A DNA stretch of 64,000 nucleotides, taken from NCBI GenBank assembly GCA_030761205.1, contig JAULJL010000039.1, positions 5,342,001 to 5,406,000 on the forward strand, given 5' to 3'. A model generated the notes under the pieces. That model did not search any database. It saw only the letters and a list, made by a program, of their open reading frames with translations, and was not told where the DNA came from. Origin of the DNA: Fremontodendron californicum (taxonomy: Eukaryota; Streptophyta; Magnoliopsida; Malvales; Malvaceae). Position 1 is the first letter of the stretch. Every line of letters begins with the position of its first letter. Below, in pieces: positions 1 to 11,610 of this stretch. Made by a program: the position numbers and the translations under genes.

Positions 1-647
1 TTAAAATAAATTTTTATTTTATTTTTAATAATTTTATATTTTATTTTTATTAAATTTTAAAATATAGATAATTTAACAATTTTTTTAATGTTTACACTAA
101 TATTATATGTATATATTTATTTTTTATATAATATAAATTACATAATATATATTATATAATTGAAAAACAGATCAGATCGAATTGGATTCAGGTATTGAAT
201 ATTGAAGCCAAAATTCGATCTATTTTTTAAATAAACTTAATATTTTTATTCAAATTTATTTTTCAAATCTAATATTTTTATCCAAATCAACATCTAACAA
301 GCTTCGAGTGGATAGTCCCCTGTGGATATGTCTAGTTGACAGACAAAAACATTTATTTTCCTCACCATAAATGACCAACGAGAGTGTGAGTGTAGCGCGC
401 CTTAACTAGCGTCTGACTTAGTACATTGATATGCCTTTATTTTGTTGTTTGTATCCATTGGTTACATCCGAACGTCCCAACCTTTTCTTTTTCTTCACCA
501 TTTTATTTTCCTTCTCTTATTATCTTTTCTGATCTTCTTTTCCGGGGAACTTCTTCTTTTCCCTCATAAATACTCTCTTAACAATCTTTTCCACAGAGAA
601 TCTGAAGCCTTTTTGAGGTGAAGAGAGAGTTAATTTCGAGGCCTTAA
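1..647 (+). promoter_or_regulatory. Upstream region and putative promoter/5' UTR of the VQ gene
   Basis: The first ~300 bases are AT-rich with no coding signal. Closer to the gene there is a TATA-like CATAAATAC at 565-573, about 80 bases before the ATG, followed by a purine-rich leader that would serve as 5' UTR. A W-box core (TTGAC) lies at 336-340. Promoter placement is inferred from spacing only. Confidence 0.4.
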
Positions 648-1115
648 ATGGATGATTCAATAAGCAGTTTGCAGGAAAGGAAAGCAGCCAAAAAGGTGAA
701 ATCCAAGAAGAAGAACAACAATAATAAGCCTATCAAAGTAGTGTACATATCCAACCCCATGAAAGTGAAGACCAGTGCCTCGGAATTCAGGGCCCTAGTG
801 CAAAAACTCACTGGCCAGGATGCTGAATTGGCTGACCCAACCAAGTTCACCGACAACGACAACGACGTCGTCGGCGGCGGCGGCGGCAATCAGAGGGTCC
901 CGGATGCTGCAAAAATAAGTACTGATGATCATGCACAAGAGGTCCCTAGAGTAGGGGAGCAATCAGCTGGTCATCATCATCATGAACAACAGTACTCCAC
1001 CAGGGCTCATGATGACCAGGATGTCCCCTTTGACACCTTTGACGAGGTTTTCACACCGCAGATGCTAGAGAATTTTACAGGGTTCTCTTGCCTCCAGGCC
1101 TTTTCTTATGAATAA
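648..1115 (+). CDS. VQ-motif protein, SIB1/SIB2-like
   Basis: Intact single-exon ORF of 155 codons. The VQ motif FRALVQKLTG lies at residues 47-56 and fits the family pattern FxxxVQxLTG. It is preceded by a Lys/Asn-rich basic stretch (residues 11-27) and by KPIKVVYISNPMKVK (27-41), a context I associate with the SIB1/SIB2 branch. Proteins of that branch bind plastid sigma factors and WRKY33-type transcription factors and act in jasmonate, salicylate and necrotroph responses; that role is family knowledge, not visible here. The middle is low complexity, with a Gly run from a GGC repeat near 870-886 and four histidines. The C-terminus is acidic and aromatic (DTFDEVFTPQML), as in many VQ proteins. 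Length and lack of introns are usual for eudicot VQ genes. It is the only intact host gene in the window. Which paralog it is cannot be decided here. Confidence 0.9.
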   Translation: MDDSISSLQERKAAKKVKSKKKNNNNKPIKVVYISNPMKVKTSASEFRALVQKLTGQDAELADPTKFTDNDNDVVGGGGGNQRVPDAAKISTDDHAQEVPRVGEQSAGHHHHEQQYSTRAHDDQDVPFDTFDEVFTPQMLENFTGFSCLQAFSYE

Positions 1116-1786
1116 GCTTGAACGCACTAAGGAGCTAGCTAGCCTTTGATAAAATGTAGTAAGCTGTCTTAGGCCTTGTCTGCTGTTTTTTGGGTGCTTC
1201 ATACGTACGTTAATGCCCTTGTCTAGTTAATTAATGTCATCTCTGTAATTATTTTATATTTGTTGGTTTTATTTGCTCTTGTTTTAATGAATATGATGAT
1301 ATTATTGTTACTTGTTACTAGGGCTGCTAGAAATATCGATGGATATTTGTTGCTGTTCTGTCTTGTGTGCTATTGCCTTTCCTTGTCAGTACTTCATATA
1401 TTTTAGGGTCTGTCTGGGAGGACTCAAAACTAATTAGTGTGGGAGTAATGAGTATGGGTCGGGGACCCAACACATTCAATCTCTGCAAGTACTGATAGCT
1501 CCCATAAGAGCAAATTTTTTAAAAGCTCGCTCTGGATATATGGGCTGCTTAATTAAGCAAATAGAAACCTAGGCTAACCCTTAATTTGCAAAACCAAAAG
1601 CCTTCTAGTGTTCAGGGTGATGTGAAAAACAGTAAGTGCTGCTTGTGTTTCTGAAAAGACTGTGGTTTAGGAGGATAAAAGCAAAGCCAGTGGTTCAAAT
1701 CGATTATCCAGGTCCCTAAAAGTAAGATTTTGTTGGGAATTGAAGCTCACGTAGCCATATTAGTGATATTTATAATATTGTTTGGA
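1116..1786 (+). other. 3' flank of the VQ gene
   Basis: AT-rich sequence with no ORF of interest. The 3' UTR and polyadenylation site probably lie in the first 150-200 bases (AATGAATATG-like context near 1287), but no site is decisive. The remainder is unassigned intergenic DNA. Confidence 0.3.
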
Positions 1787-2006
1787 TTATATATATATAT
1801 ATATATATATATATCAACTTATATTAATGTAAAATTAATTAATTTTATATATTTTTATAATTTTGTATAAAATTGATATTTTAACAATCCGATATTTAAG
1901 AATATAATCATACTCGTCGTACATATAAAATTTTGAATTGATCCGATATTTATATTATGTCAATCGAAAATACTATCTTTTTGATATATATATATATATA
2001 TATATA
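1787..2006 (+). repeat. Truncated MITE copy between two (AT)n tracts
   Basis: Between (AT)n runs at about 1788-1814 and 1984-2006 lies a segment matching one end and the core of the two MITEs at 46.2-46.97 kb. Shared words include TTAATGTAAAA near the edge and, in the core, ACTCGTCGT followed by a TTGAATTGATCCGATAT-like stretch. The second terminal repeat is missing, so this looks like a half copy ending in the AT tract. Confidence 0.55.
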
Positions 2007-2683
2007 AATATATTTTTCAAATTTGATTTTTGGTGGATGCCCAGAAAATAACTTCAAGTATATATGTAAGGATAGCTATATAACTTTTACAATTGTAATA
2101 ATGCACTATACATAGAAAGACAGGAAAGCCTTTAGAAACTCATTACATTTATTCCCCTTTTTTACACAATATTTCTAGGGAATTCATTTTCTTTAGTTTT
2201 GGGTTGTTATGTGGAGGAAGGAAATGTCTCTCATTCTCAACCTTATAGTCCCATGAAAAGATGTTTTCCTCTCCAGGGAGGATGGATAGTCAGCTGTAAG
2301 CCTACTAGGTAGTGCGCACATGTTTGTTCCCTATACTACTAAAATTTATTATATATATATATATATAAGTTGTATCTTATTTAGCTATTCTCTTATACCT
2401 TTTAAGGGATGCCTGGCTTGAACGAGAGAGGATACCTAATAATTTCTGTATTTGTATTGTGTTCTTGTATTTTGTTGTATCATAATCGTGTTTAAAATAT
2501 TTTATATTTATATAAATTTTAATACGCTAATAATTCCTATTATATAGATTTCGACATTTGTATCGTGTCCGTGTTATATTTTCGTGTCATATCGTATTTT
2601 AATTATTTTATTCGTGTCGTGTCCAATATTATCATATCTAAGAGATATGTATAAGAGATATGGCTGCATCATTAGCAAATTGT

Positions 2684-2733
<50 letters not shown>

Positions 2734-2773
2734 CAGTAGGGGCTGATTTTAGTTGTCTATTTTGATAGTATTG
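2007..2773. other. Intergenic AT-rich DNA with (AT)n microsatellites
   Basis: No gene seen. Contains an (AT)n run near 2349-2367 and a longer one, ~45 bases, at 2687-2732. Between them are stretches rich in TCGTGTC-type words (2480-2640) that look like decayed repeat DNA. Confidence 0.5.
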
Positions 2774-3187
2774 TGAGTAAATTGCACCACTTATCTATAA
2801 CCTTTGTGCAATATTTTATTTTCATTCATGATCTTTTAAAATTAATTTTTTTTTCTTTAAAAACTTTTTAAAATTATTCCAAATTCATAATTCTATCAAC
2901 AGTCATTAAAATTTGTCAAAATTTGCCGTCTTAGAGCCACGTAATATCCATGTGAATGTCTACGTTGCCAAAAAAAAAAAAATCCTCTTTGATTTTTTGA
3001 GTTAAAATTTATATCATATGAATATTTACGTGGCATATTTCTTTAAAATTTTTAATGATGGTTGATGAAATTGATGGATTAGAACATTTTTAAAAGGTAC
3101 GTGGATGAAAAAAAAATTGAATTTTAAAAACTATGAAAAAAAATAAAATATTACATAAAAATCACGGATGATTACTACATTTTACTC
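2774..3187. mobile_element. MITE-like foldback element
   Basis: The left arm (from GAGTAAATTGCACCAC) and the reverse complement of the right arm (ending ACTACATTTTACTC) align over about 150-200 bases. Shared blocks include AATATTTTATTTT, TTTTAAAATT and a CATCAATT/CATTAAAA region. The centre holds ACGT-containing words (CCACGTAA, TACGTGGC). There is no coding capacity. A clean target duplication is not visible, so the superfamily is undetermined. Confidence 0.6.
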
Positions 3188-3761
3188 ATAATTTTGTTTA
3201 GAAATGAATTTTCTTGGAAAAACTAGTATTTAGAGAGTTCATGACAGTCTGAAAAAAAAGCTACCAAGACAAATTATTACAGCTATGCAGATAAAAAACA
3301 CACATAAAATCTGGCTAGAATCAAGTAGCAGTCACTTAACTTGAAGACCTTAAATTTCCTAGTACAAGAATTTTGATTGAATAGATATGATTATATATAG
3401 ACTACTCTAGAAAACAAAATGAAGAAAATCTTCAAACTTAGATTTGATATAAAGAATCGTTTAGTTCCTTTTAGTTTGTGTTGTAGATAAAAGAGCATAC
3501 CATTCTTGACCTGTTAATTAATTAGTCATCAAGTTGTTGCATTGCATAAGATAAGGGTATTCATTAAAAGGCTAGTGGGAAAAAAAAAGTTGTGAGAAAA
3601 TATATGGACAGTGGCTACTTGAAACCTAATAACCACAAATTCCGCAACATTTCAGCCGCCTTTGGGATAAAGGTTTTTCGCAATACCCAGTTTCAATCAA
3701 CCAGGAAAAAAAAACAATATCTCAAATATGTTTTTCTGCTATGACTTGACATGCTCACAGA
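3188..3761. other. Unassigned intergenic sequence
   Basis: No ORF, repeat structure or RNA gene recognised in this stretch. Confidence 0.4.
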
Positions 3762-4187
3762 GGCGGATGGTGGAATTGAGATGATAGCGAGTCGGATATC
3801 TGTATTTTTTGTACTATTCAAATCCGAATTCGTAAATTATCCGTATTTAATCCGCATATTACTATCCGAATCCAAATAAAATAACATTATCCGTCGGATA
3901 TCCGAAACAGCTAAAAATCCGAATTCAATAAATCAATTTTTTTAAAATAAAAATATAAAATCAAACAAAATTTATGTGTTTTACAAATAAGCGGATTCGG
4001 ATATCTGAATTCGGTATCTGAATCCCCAGAAGTAATGCGGATTCGGATAATGGAGATCCGATATTTCATATCCACATCCGCTTCGAATCCACTGCGGATA
4101 GTAATTATAATATCTGAATCCGACTTTTATCCGAATCTGCAAAAAAGGATCGGATATTCGAATCCGCATTTTAAATTGCCATCCCTA
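3762..4187. mobile_element. Degenerate element rich in GGATATCCGAATCC-type words
   Basis: Dense imperfect copies of CGGATATCCGAATC-like words in both orientations. The right edge reads TTGCCATCCCTAG, the complement of CTAGGGATGGCAA. That edge resembles the AGAGGTGGCAA edge of the hAT-like element at 44.3 kb, whose interior is also short-word repeats. Probably a non-autonomous hAT-like element. The left end is poorly defined. Confidence 0.4.
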
Positions 4188-4371
4188 GGTGGAAGAAGCC
4201 AAAGGAAGCCTTGGGGATTTTTTATTTTAATATATATTTTTCAAAATACCGATATTTTATTTTTATGTATCGAAATACGTAAATTTAGAATATATTGAAA
4301 AATCGTCATGGTTGATAGTGATTTTCCAATACATATTTTTAATTTTTAATTTAAACCGAAGTATTCGAGGA
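4188..4371. other. AT-rich flank left of the MULE
   Basis: Short unassigned AT-rich stretch. It carries no sequence matching the pol fragment that abuts the right end of the MULE, so it is not the other half of element 3. Confidence 0.4.
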
Positions 4372-4660
4372 CGGCTTCCAAACAATTTTTTTAAAAAAAA
4401 ATACAAATTACACCATGGAAGCCGCCCTCTGGGAGGGCGGTTTCCATACTAATAAAAAAAATAAAAATTATATATATTTTTAATTATATATATTCATAAT
4501 TTATATATTTTTTAATTATAAATTTTTATATATTATATATATGTTTTCATAATTTACATATATTTTTTAATTGTATATTTTTATAAATTTATAAATTATA
4601 TTTTTATACTTAAATTTTATATATTTTTCATATAATTTATAAAAAAATTAATTATATATA
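4372..4660 (+). repeat. Left terminal inverted repeat of the MULE
   Basis: Begins CGGCTTCCA, then an A/T spacer, then a GC-rich hairpin (GGAAGCCGCCCTC / GAGGGCGGTTTCC at ~4419-4447), then ~200 bases of AT-rich DNA with recurring TTTTTAATTATATAT words. The reverse complement of 29575-29922 has the same order: edge, spacer, hairpin, AT-rich tail, CATATAATTTAT. Confidence 0.75.
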
Positions 4661-4678
4661 AAAATAAAAAAAATTAAA

Positions 4679-5286
4679 TTAATTTTTTTTATAAAATAAA
4701 TGAATTATAAATAATTCAGGGCTCTTGACATAAAGCATACTGATATAAAGGTAAAGCACACTGATATAAAATAGTTGACATAAAGCATACTGACATAAAG
4801 CTAAAGCAACAAAGCATGTCTTATTTTTCAGGGCTCTTCTTTTAAGGAGAATGTCTACAAGGATTCTTCTATCGAGGCTTGCTTTGAGTGGGAAATATTC
4901 CCTTATTTGTCCAATAAGGATTTCTGGTGAAGTGCAAGGCTTCTTATGGGAGCATGATCGGAAGATTGACATGTCTGGTTTGCAAAGGTTCTTGATACCA
5001 ATCATCCATTAACCATTGTCTGTTTATAGTCACGTAGGTGTTAAGGTTCATTCGTAACTAACGAACATACTCTGGAAGGTAAGATCCCCATGGTTTTTGT
5101 GTAGGGGGTGAGGTCTGTGGGTGGAGTACTGATTCTTTTGGCACAGTAGGTCAAGAATTTCATTGTGAAGTTGGGCATTTGTAAAATGATTCTCGTATAG
5201 GGAGAAGGGGAATTTATTGTATGGTTGTGACGAGGATTGAAAACCATCTTTTGTATAAGGTCTGTGGAAGAGAATGGTGGTGTAGG
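4679..5286 (-). pseudogene. Minus-strand coding-like remnant in the MULE, left of the nested element
   Basis: On the minus strand this follows the 23615-24201 segment once element 1 is removed. The frame open at 23870 continues without a stop from the insertion point to about 5048, roughly 79 codons, which shows the insertion landed in an open frame. Further on (5005-4679) is another open stretch of 108 codons. I do not recognise the protein. It may be a sequence captured by the MULE or a remnant of another retroelement; see the partner segment for a possible RNase H end signature. Confidence 0.4.
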
Positions 5287-8200
5287 TGTCGCAACCTAAA
5301 AAATAACAAGTCTCATCGCAAGACTTTATTATTCGTTAAACATGACATAAAAAAAAATCGAGGAAAAGTCGACTTAATTCCTCTTGAAAAATGAAGGTTT
5401 TGAAAATGACCTTGAAAAAAGACATGGAGTCGCCACCAATCTTTTTTTAGCTAGGTGTGATCGGCCACCTATTAAAACCTGTTTTATAAAATATTTTAAA
5501 ATTAATTATAACATTTTTAAAACCAATTTCAAGTCTGCGTTTTAAACCAAAGAAATCAAAGAAGCGAGTTCGGGACTCGGTTACATGTGGGGAAGGATTA
5601 GCACCCCCACAACGCCCGTATAATACGGTACCTTATTAATCATGTGTTATCTCAAGTCTCAGTAAAAAGTCGGTTTTAAATTTAGTATTTCAAGTTAATT
5701 CCCAATTTAAAGAAAAATAATTCCATTTTTAATTGAAAATGATCCGGAATTTATAAATTCAAAATTTTCCTATATTCCCCAACAAACGTTGCAAAATATA
5801 AAAATTTTTATTAGTTTGAAAAACTTTTAGAATCATTCTTATTTTAAAGAAGATATTCCGTTGTTAATGATAATTGATGATATCCTCCCTAGCAAACCCA
5901 GCAGAGAACTCATGAATTATTTTAACTCGGGAATATCTTTATTTTATTGAAAATCATTACCTTTTTGAAAATATTTTAAAAAATATGAATATGAATATGT
6001 ATGACATAAATAAAATGACATAGCAAAGTCTAAATAATATAGTGCAACCTAAATGATATGATATAATTTAAATGTCTTAGCATATTCTAAATGAAATGGA
6101 ATATCCTAAGTTATATGATATATTCTAAATGAAATGAAATGACCTAGGTAACATAATATATTCTATATGAAATGTAATATCCTAAGTCATATGATATATT
6201 CTAAATGAAATAAAATATCCTAAATGAAATGAAATAACCTAGGTAATATAATATATTCTATATGAAATGAAATAATTTAAATGACATGGCAAATATAAAT
6301 GATATGGCATATAATTGAAATGACATGACATACAAAATAATGCTATCATATAATATGCATGAAAATAAAAATGAAAATAATAATGCATGAACATAGTATA
6401 TGCTAAATAATATGATAAAAAATAACTAAATAAAAAACATAGGATATCATGAAATATTCTAAACCATATAATAAACAATATAACATAAAAAATATAAATC
6501 AAAATAATAACAATACCATAGAAATTATCATAGCAAAAATCACATATTATATAAAATGCATGAATATGGAAAATGCAATGCATGAAAGTGTATTTTTTCC
6601 TTTAATTAAGAAAATCCGTATATCTAAAAAGATATCCGGCTACCTTAGGAAAATATATCAATAAATATTCTAAAATCAAAATACTTTGTGATTGTTTGAA
6701 AACAATTTTTTTTTTTGAAAAGCTTAGATTAAAAATAAAAACTTGGCTAAACCCTTTTTAAATGGCTCTAATTTCCTAAGTTTAAAATCCCGGACTTGAC
6801 CACCCTTAACCCGGGACTTAAAAAATCATTTTTAGAGTTTAAAAAAAGCTTAGAAACTACCCTAAGTCAGTAGCTAAACTTTCTAATCAGCCCCCTCTAA
6901 GTAACTTAACCAAAACAGAAAAATGATTATCCTTAAAATTCAATTCTGACTCCACTGTCCAGTTTTAAACCACGATTTTTTACCCTATTTTTAAAATTCT
7001 AAAAAATCTAAAAAAAATACTGGAGACTCAGGACATGTAAAAATACATGGAAAAAATCGTCTTAATTTTTTGATTAAAGATGACTGCCCAGACAAATCGG
7101 GAAAGTACGAGTACTGGGTGAAAAAACTATTTTGCCAAAACACATTTTTTTGCCTTTGATAAAATCATTTAAAAATGAAAGTAAAAATATTTGAGGCTCT
7201 CTAAAAAACTTACAAACAGTAGCTAACACTTTTGAAAAGTTAGGCAAAAATTGGCTAAGTAAAAAAAAATCACAAAGGTAGAATAATCAATTTGATAACT
7301 CTTTAATTTTCCACAAGTATGCTCAAGAGAGCATGACTTTGAACCATTGATTAGCCTAAGTCATAAGTCAAGTGGCATGGACATGAAATGCATGAAAGAT
7401 ACAGCAATTATGATGCATGAAATGCATGATTTCAAACCTAAATGTCATGAAAAATGCATGGCATCAATAAAATGACCTAGACCTAAATGAACTTGCATGA
7501 CATTTAATGCAACCTAGGTCTAAAATGCATGACAAAACAAACCAATCCTACATCTAAAGTATGCATGGCAATAACAAAAACACAAGGCATGCTTAAACAA
7601 AATACTCAACCAAATGTCATGAAAATGCAAACCTATCAACTAACACAACAAAAATGCACACACAAAGCAAATAAAGTAAAATGGCCGAATGGCCTCATTT
7701 TCAAAAATGAGCATGGCATTTTCACAAACACTTGATATACTAACATACTTAACTAAAGAATAACACTCAAATCATGCAAATATAAAGTAGAGGCATGAAA
7801 ACCAACAAAAATTTTCACAAACACATGGATTTCAAAATATAAAACATAACAAACTTAAACATTTTTTAAAACAGAAAACCAAAAATGCAAGAACATGATA
7901 ATAGACTCATAAATGGAAATAAGCAAGCAACCACATTAAAACAAACTTTAAGTCTATGTAGTAGAAGAAGATTTAAAGCATCAAAACTTATTTAATATAA
8001 AAAATAATATGAAATAACAAAGCAAACAACAACTAAAAAAAACTGGGCTATTCGGCCACTACAAAAAAAAAAAACAAAGAAAAAAAATATTTCAAGAGCT
8101 TTTTATAAGAAAGGATAAAGAAGGAACTTCAAGAAGAACATTAAAAACACTTATTTAAAAGAAAAATCAAAAGAAACTCACCAAAATAATAATCAAAATA

Positions 8201-10071
8201 GCAAATCAAGAATGGAAAATCAAAGAAAGTGCAAGAGTATGGTGCTAAAAGCAACCTCTAGAAGCTATCTTTCAAGCTTTTTCTCTTCTAACTTTCTTTT
8301 CTTTTCTAAACTTTTCTTTTTGCTTCTCAACAATGGAGAGAAAATCAGCCAAAAGTAAGAGAGAATAGAGAATGAGAGTAGTTGAAAAAAATGAAAGAGA
8401 GTGTCCCCTTTCTTAGTGTGGCCGAATGCCCCCTTCCCCTAGGCTAGGATATTGTCATTTTTCCATCAACCAATTTTCATCCAAAGGCTATTGATCCAAG
8501 ATGTTTAAAACATGAAATTATCACCCTTAGATTAGGCCATCAACTATCCACAATTACAGCTGTTCAAGAATCTTAAGCCATTATGTTGACACTCTCCCTC
8601 TTCATGCATTGGTCCATGTGGCTTATTTGCAAAGGCTTGATCAAAAAATAACTAACTTTTCATTGTTGGCGTTTTGATTAAAAAATAAGAAACTTCCTGC
8701 CCATCTTTGGGCCTTGGCCGGCCAGCCCCTTTCCTTCCAGCCCATGTTTCATTTTTAAAAGGCAAGGAAAGCCCTTTTCGGTTTCTTAGGTAAAATGATC
8801 TTTTTGCCCCCCGAATGTAAATAAATGGCAAACAGAATCCAAATTCAAATTTTATTTTTTCAATACTTTAAAATAATAAAAAATTAAATTCTGAAAGTTT
8901 TCAAAATTTTCAGAGTTCGTTTACTATTTATTTGGATTTTTTCTTCCAAAATTGCCTTTTTATGCCTCCAGAATTTACCATTTTTTAAATGAGCTGCAAA
9001 TTAAGATTTTTTTTCACCAATATTTTCCAAATAATTTAAAAGTGTGATATGGAAGTTTTCATAATTTTTGGAACTCATTTGGTATTTTTTCGGGATTTAT
9101 CTGCTTCAATTACTGCATGGGGGGCCCGAGATTTGGCCATTTTGCAAACGAACTCCGAATCAAGATTTTCTTTCACCAATCTCTTCAAAATAATTTAAAA
9201 ATGATATTTTCAAAGTTTCAAAATTTTTGGAGTTCATTTGCTATTTTTTTCGAGATTTATCTTCTTGAATTTCTACATAGGAGACCCGGGATTTGGCCAT
9301 TTTGCAAACGAACTCCGAATCAGGATTTTCTTTTGCCAATCTCTTCCAAATGATTTAAGAATGAGATTTTCAATTTTTCAGAATTTTTGGAGTTCATTTG
9401 CTATTTTTCCCAAATTTTCCAATTTTGCCTTTTTGCCTCCGAAACCCCATTTTGCTCAAAACAAGTTCGATTTTTAGATTTTCTTCAAACTGAGCCTTGG
9501 GCTATCCTTTTTAAATCACTCCTCATACATTAGGGGTTTAGTCCTACCGAGTCAGGCCATTTCTGTAATTCTTCCCAATGTCACCGAAATTCACCAAAAT
9601 CCCTAATTCTCGGTTTTCTTCCGAATTGACTTTTCTTTCAGTTTTTCTTTCAAGTGGCTTCTCTATTACCCATAGTCAGTGCTTATCTTTCATTTGGAAC
9701 CTTCAATTTCAACCAATTTGATCGTTTAAGCACTTTTCTCCAAATTTCCCAGATCAGGGTTTTCTTTCTACTCAATCTCCATAACCCAACTTCCAAACTC
9801 CATATCTTTCGATGTAGACCTCGGATTATCAAAATTCTTTCGCTATTTTTCAATTGAAATTCAAATCTTGATTTCGAAAATGAGTTGACTTTTTCAGTAG
9901 TTGACTTTTTGGATTTGACTTTTTTCAAGTTTGATTTTTTATGCTCGCCCTCTTAAACTAAGTCTCGGAGTACCACCTGCAGAATGAAAAAAGTCTTTTT
10001 ACATTTTGAAACATCAATTTAGGAAGAAAACATACCTGTTTTAGTGGTCCGGACAAAATTAGGTGTCTACA
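5287..10071 (-). repeat. LTR of element 1 (3' LTR on the minus strand)
   Basis: 4785 bp, TGTCGCAACC...GTGTCTACA on the plus strand. Contains AT-rich degenerate repeats at 5990-6300 (words like ATATTCTAAATGAAAT and ATATCCTAAGT), an ATGCATG-rich zone at 7370-7570, and ~160-bp tandem units at 8990-9470. TTGAC words cluster at 9890-9935. No coding function; ORFs in it are low-complexity. Confidence 0.88.
8990..9470 (-). repeat. ~160-bp tandem units inside the LTR
   Basis: TTTGCAAACGAACTCCGAAT recurs at 9141 and 9301, with a degenerate copy near 8990. Each copy is followed by CAATCTCTTC, TTTGGAGTTCATTTG and a GGGATTTATC block. The same array is in the other LTR (about 22500-22900) and, inverted, in the LTR at the right edge of the window (about 62980-63560, spacing ~160). 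Confidence 0.7.
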
Positions 10072-10084
10072 ACTGCCCCTATTT
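10072..10084 (-). promoter_or_regulatory. Polypurine tract of element 1
   Basis: On the minus strand AAATAGGGGCAGT directly precedes the LTR start TGTAGACACC. Element 2 (58889-58909) and element 3 (34476-34496) have the same GAGGGG(C/T)AG-type tract in the same place, preceded by CAATA. Confidence 0.75.
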
Positions 10085-10312
10085 GGCTATTGTTGAGAAT
10101 CAGGAATCAGGCATAGATAAACAAACACTAATTTTGTCCGGTTAGTGAAATCACATGTGAAGAGAAGGGAAGGGGGTTTCTTTTTTCCTTTTTCATTTTT
10201 TTTTTGTTGAGAAAAATTGTAAATAGAAGATATTGTCCTTAAATTAAATTCCCTGACTAATTAAGGATCGATCCGTCTTAAGGAAACGCATTCGATTTGC
10301 AAGAAAAAAATT

Positions 10313-11060
10313 ATGCCCGGAAGTCTTAAGAATGATGCCTGGAGGTCTTAAAAATGGTGCCCGGAGGCCTTACCCATGATTTGAAAAATTATGCCCGGAG
10401 GTCTTAAGAATGGTGCCCGGAAGCCTTACCCGTGATTTTGAAAAAAATACGCTGTATGCGGCTTTAAAAAATGATGCCCGGAGGTCTTAAGAATGGTTCC
10501 CGGAGGCCTTACCCGTGATTTTAAAAAAATGCGTTGTATGCGACTTTAAAAATGATGCCCGGAGGTTTTAAGAATGGTGCCCAGAGGTCTTATCTGTGAA
10601 AAAAATGTGCTGTATGCGACTTTAAAAATGATGCCCGGAGGCCTTACCCGTAATTTGAAAAAAATACGATGTATGCGACTTTAAACATGATGCCCGGAGG
10701 CCTTACCCGTAATTTGAAAAAAATGCGCTGTATGTAACTTTAAACATGATGCTCGGAGGTCTTAAGAATGGTGCCCGAGGCCTTACCCGTAATTTGAAAA
10801 AAATACGCTGTATGCGACTTTAAAAATGATGCCCGGAGGTTTTAAGAATGGAGCCCGGAGGCCTTACCCGTAATTTGAAAAAAATACGCTGTATGCGACT
10901 TTAAAAATGATGCCCAGAGGTCTTAAGAATGGTGCCCGGAGGCCTTATTGGTGAAAAAAATGCGTTGTATGCGACTTTATAAATGATGCCCGGAGGTCTT
11001 AAGAATGGTGCCCGGAGGCCTTATCCATAATTTAAAAAGAAAAACTATGCTCGGGGGTCT
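10313..11060 (-). repeat. Minisatellite with CCTCCGGGCA core
   Basis: Alternating blocks ATGCCCGGAGGTCTTAAGAA and GGTGCCCGGAGGCCTTACCC are separated by a TGTATGCGACTTTAAA block. The larger period is ~80 bp, with shorter ~59-bp variants that lack one block. Its reverse complement is the GACCTCCGGGCA array found in element 2 at 56.9-57.7 kb, in the equivalent 3' untranslated position. Confidence 0.85.
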
Positions 11061-11149
11061 TATCTATGATTTGGAAAATTGATGCCCAAAGGCCTTAAAA
11101 ATGATCTTTGAAGAAATGTTGAAAATTAACCTGAAGATTTTGAGAAGAT

Positions 11150-11610
11150 GCGAATGCTTTTTGATGTTGGTGCAAGTGATTAACAGGATACACATACTTC
11201 ATATTGCAAATGTAAATGTTTCGAATTGATGCAAATGTTTCTTGATGTAGATGCAGATGTTGGATAAAATGCAAATGCTTCGTGGTGTATATGCAAATGG
11301 CTTAGATTGATACAAATGCTTATTGATGCAGATGCAGATGTTGAATAAGATGCAGATGCTTCTAAATGATGCAAATGCAAATGATCCTCAAATAACGCAA
11401 TTACTTCTCAGAAGGATACAAAGGTCAATAATGTGCAAATGCTTCTTTATGATGCGAATGCAAAAATTGGTGTTGACGCAACTACTTCATGGAATGATGC
11501 AGATGCAAAGATTGGCATTATGCAAATGCAAGGATTTGACAACGTGCAGAATGCTTCTACATGATGCAAATGCAAAGATCGATAATGATGCAAACGCTTC
11601 ATGAAAAGAT
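11150..11610 (-). repeat. Degenerate GATGCAAATGCTTC tandem repeat
   Basis: Dozens of imperfect copies of GATGCAAATG and ATGCTTC words with irregular spacing. The short open frames here (LHLHHEAFAFYPTSAS-like) are products of the repeat, not genes. Confidence 0.75.

Noticed and set aside
6239..6664. Hydrophobic ORF (minus) and AT-rich ORF (plus) in the element 1 LTR
   Set aside because: Composition effects of AT-rich tandem DNA; not conserved as frames in the second LTR.
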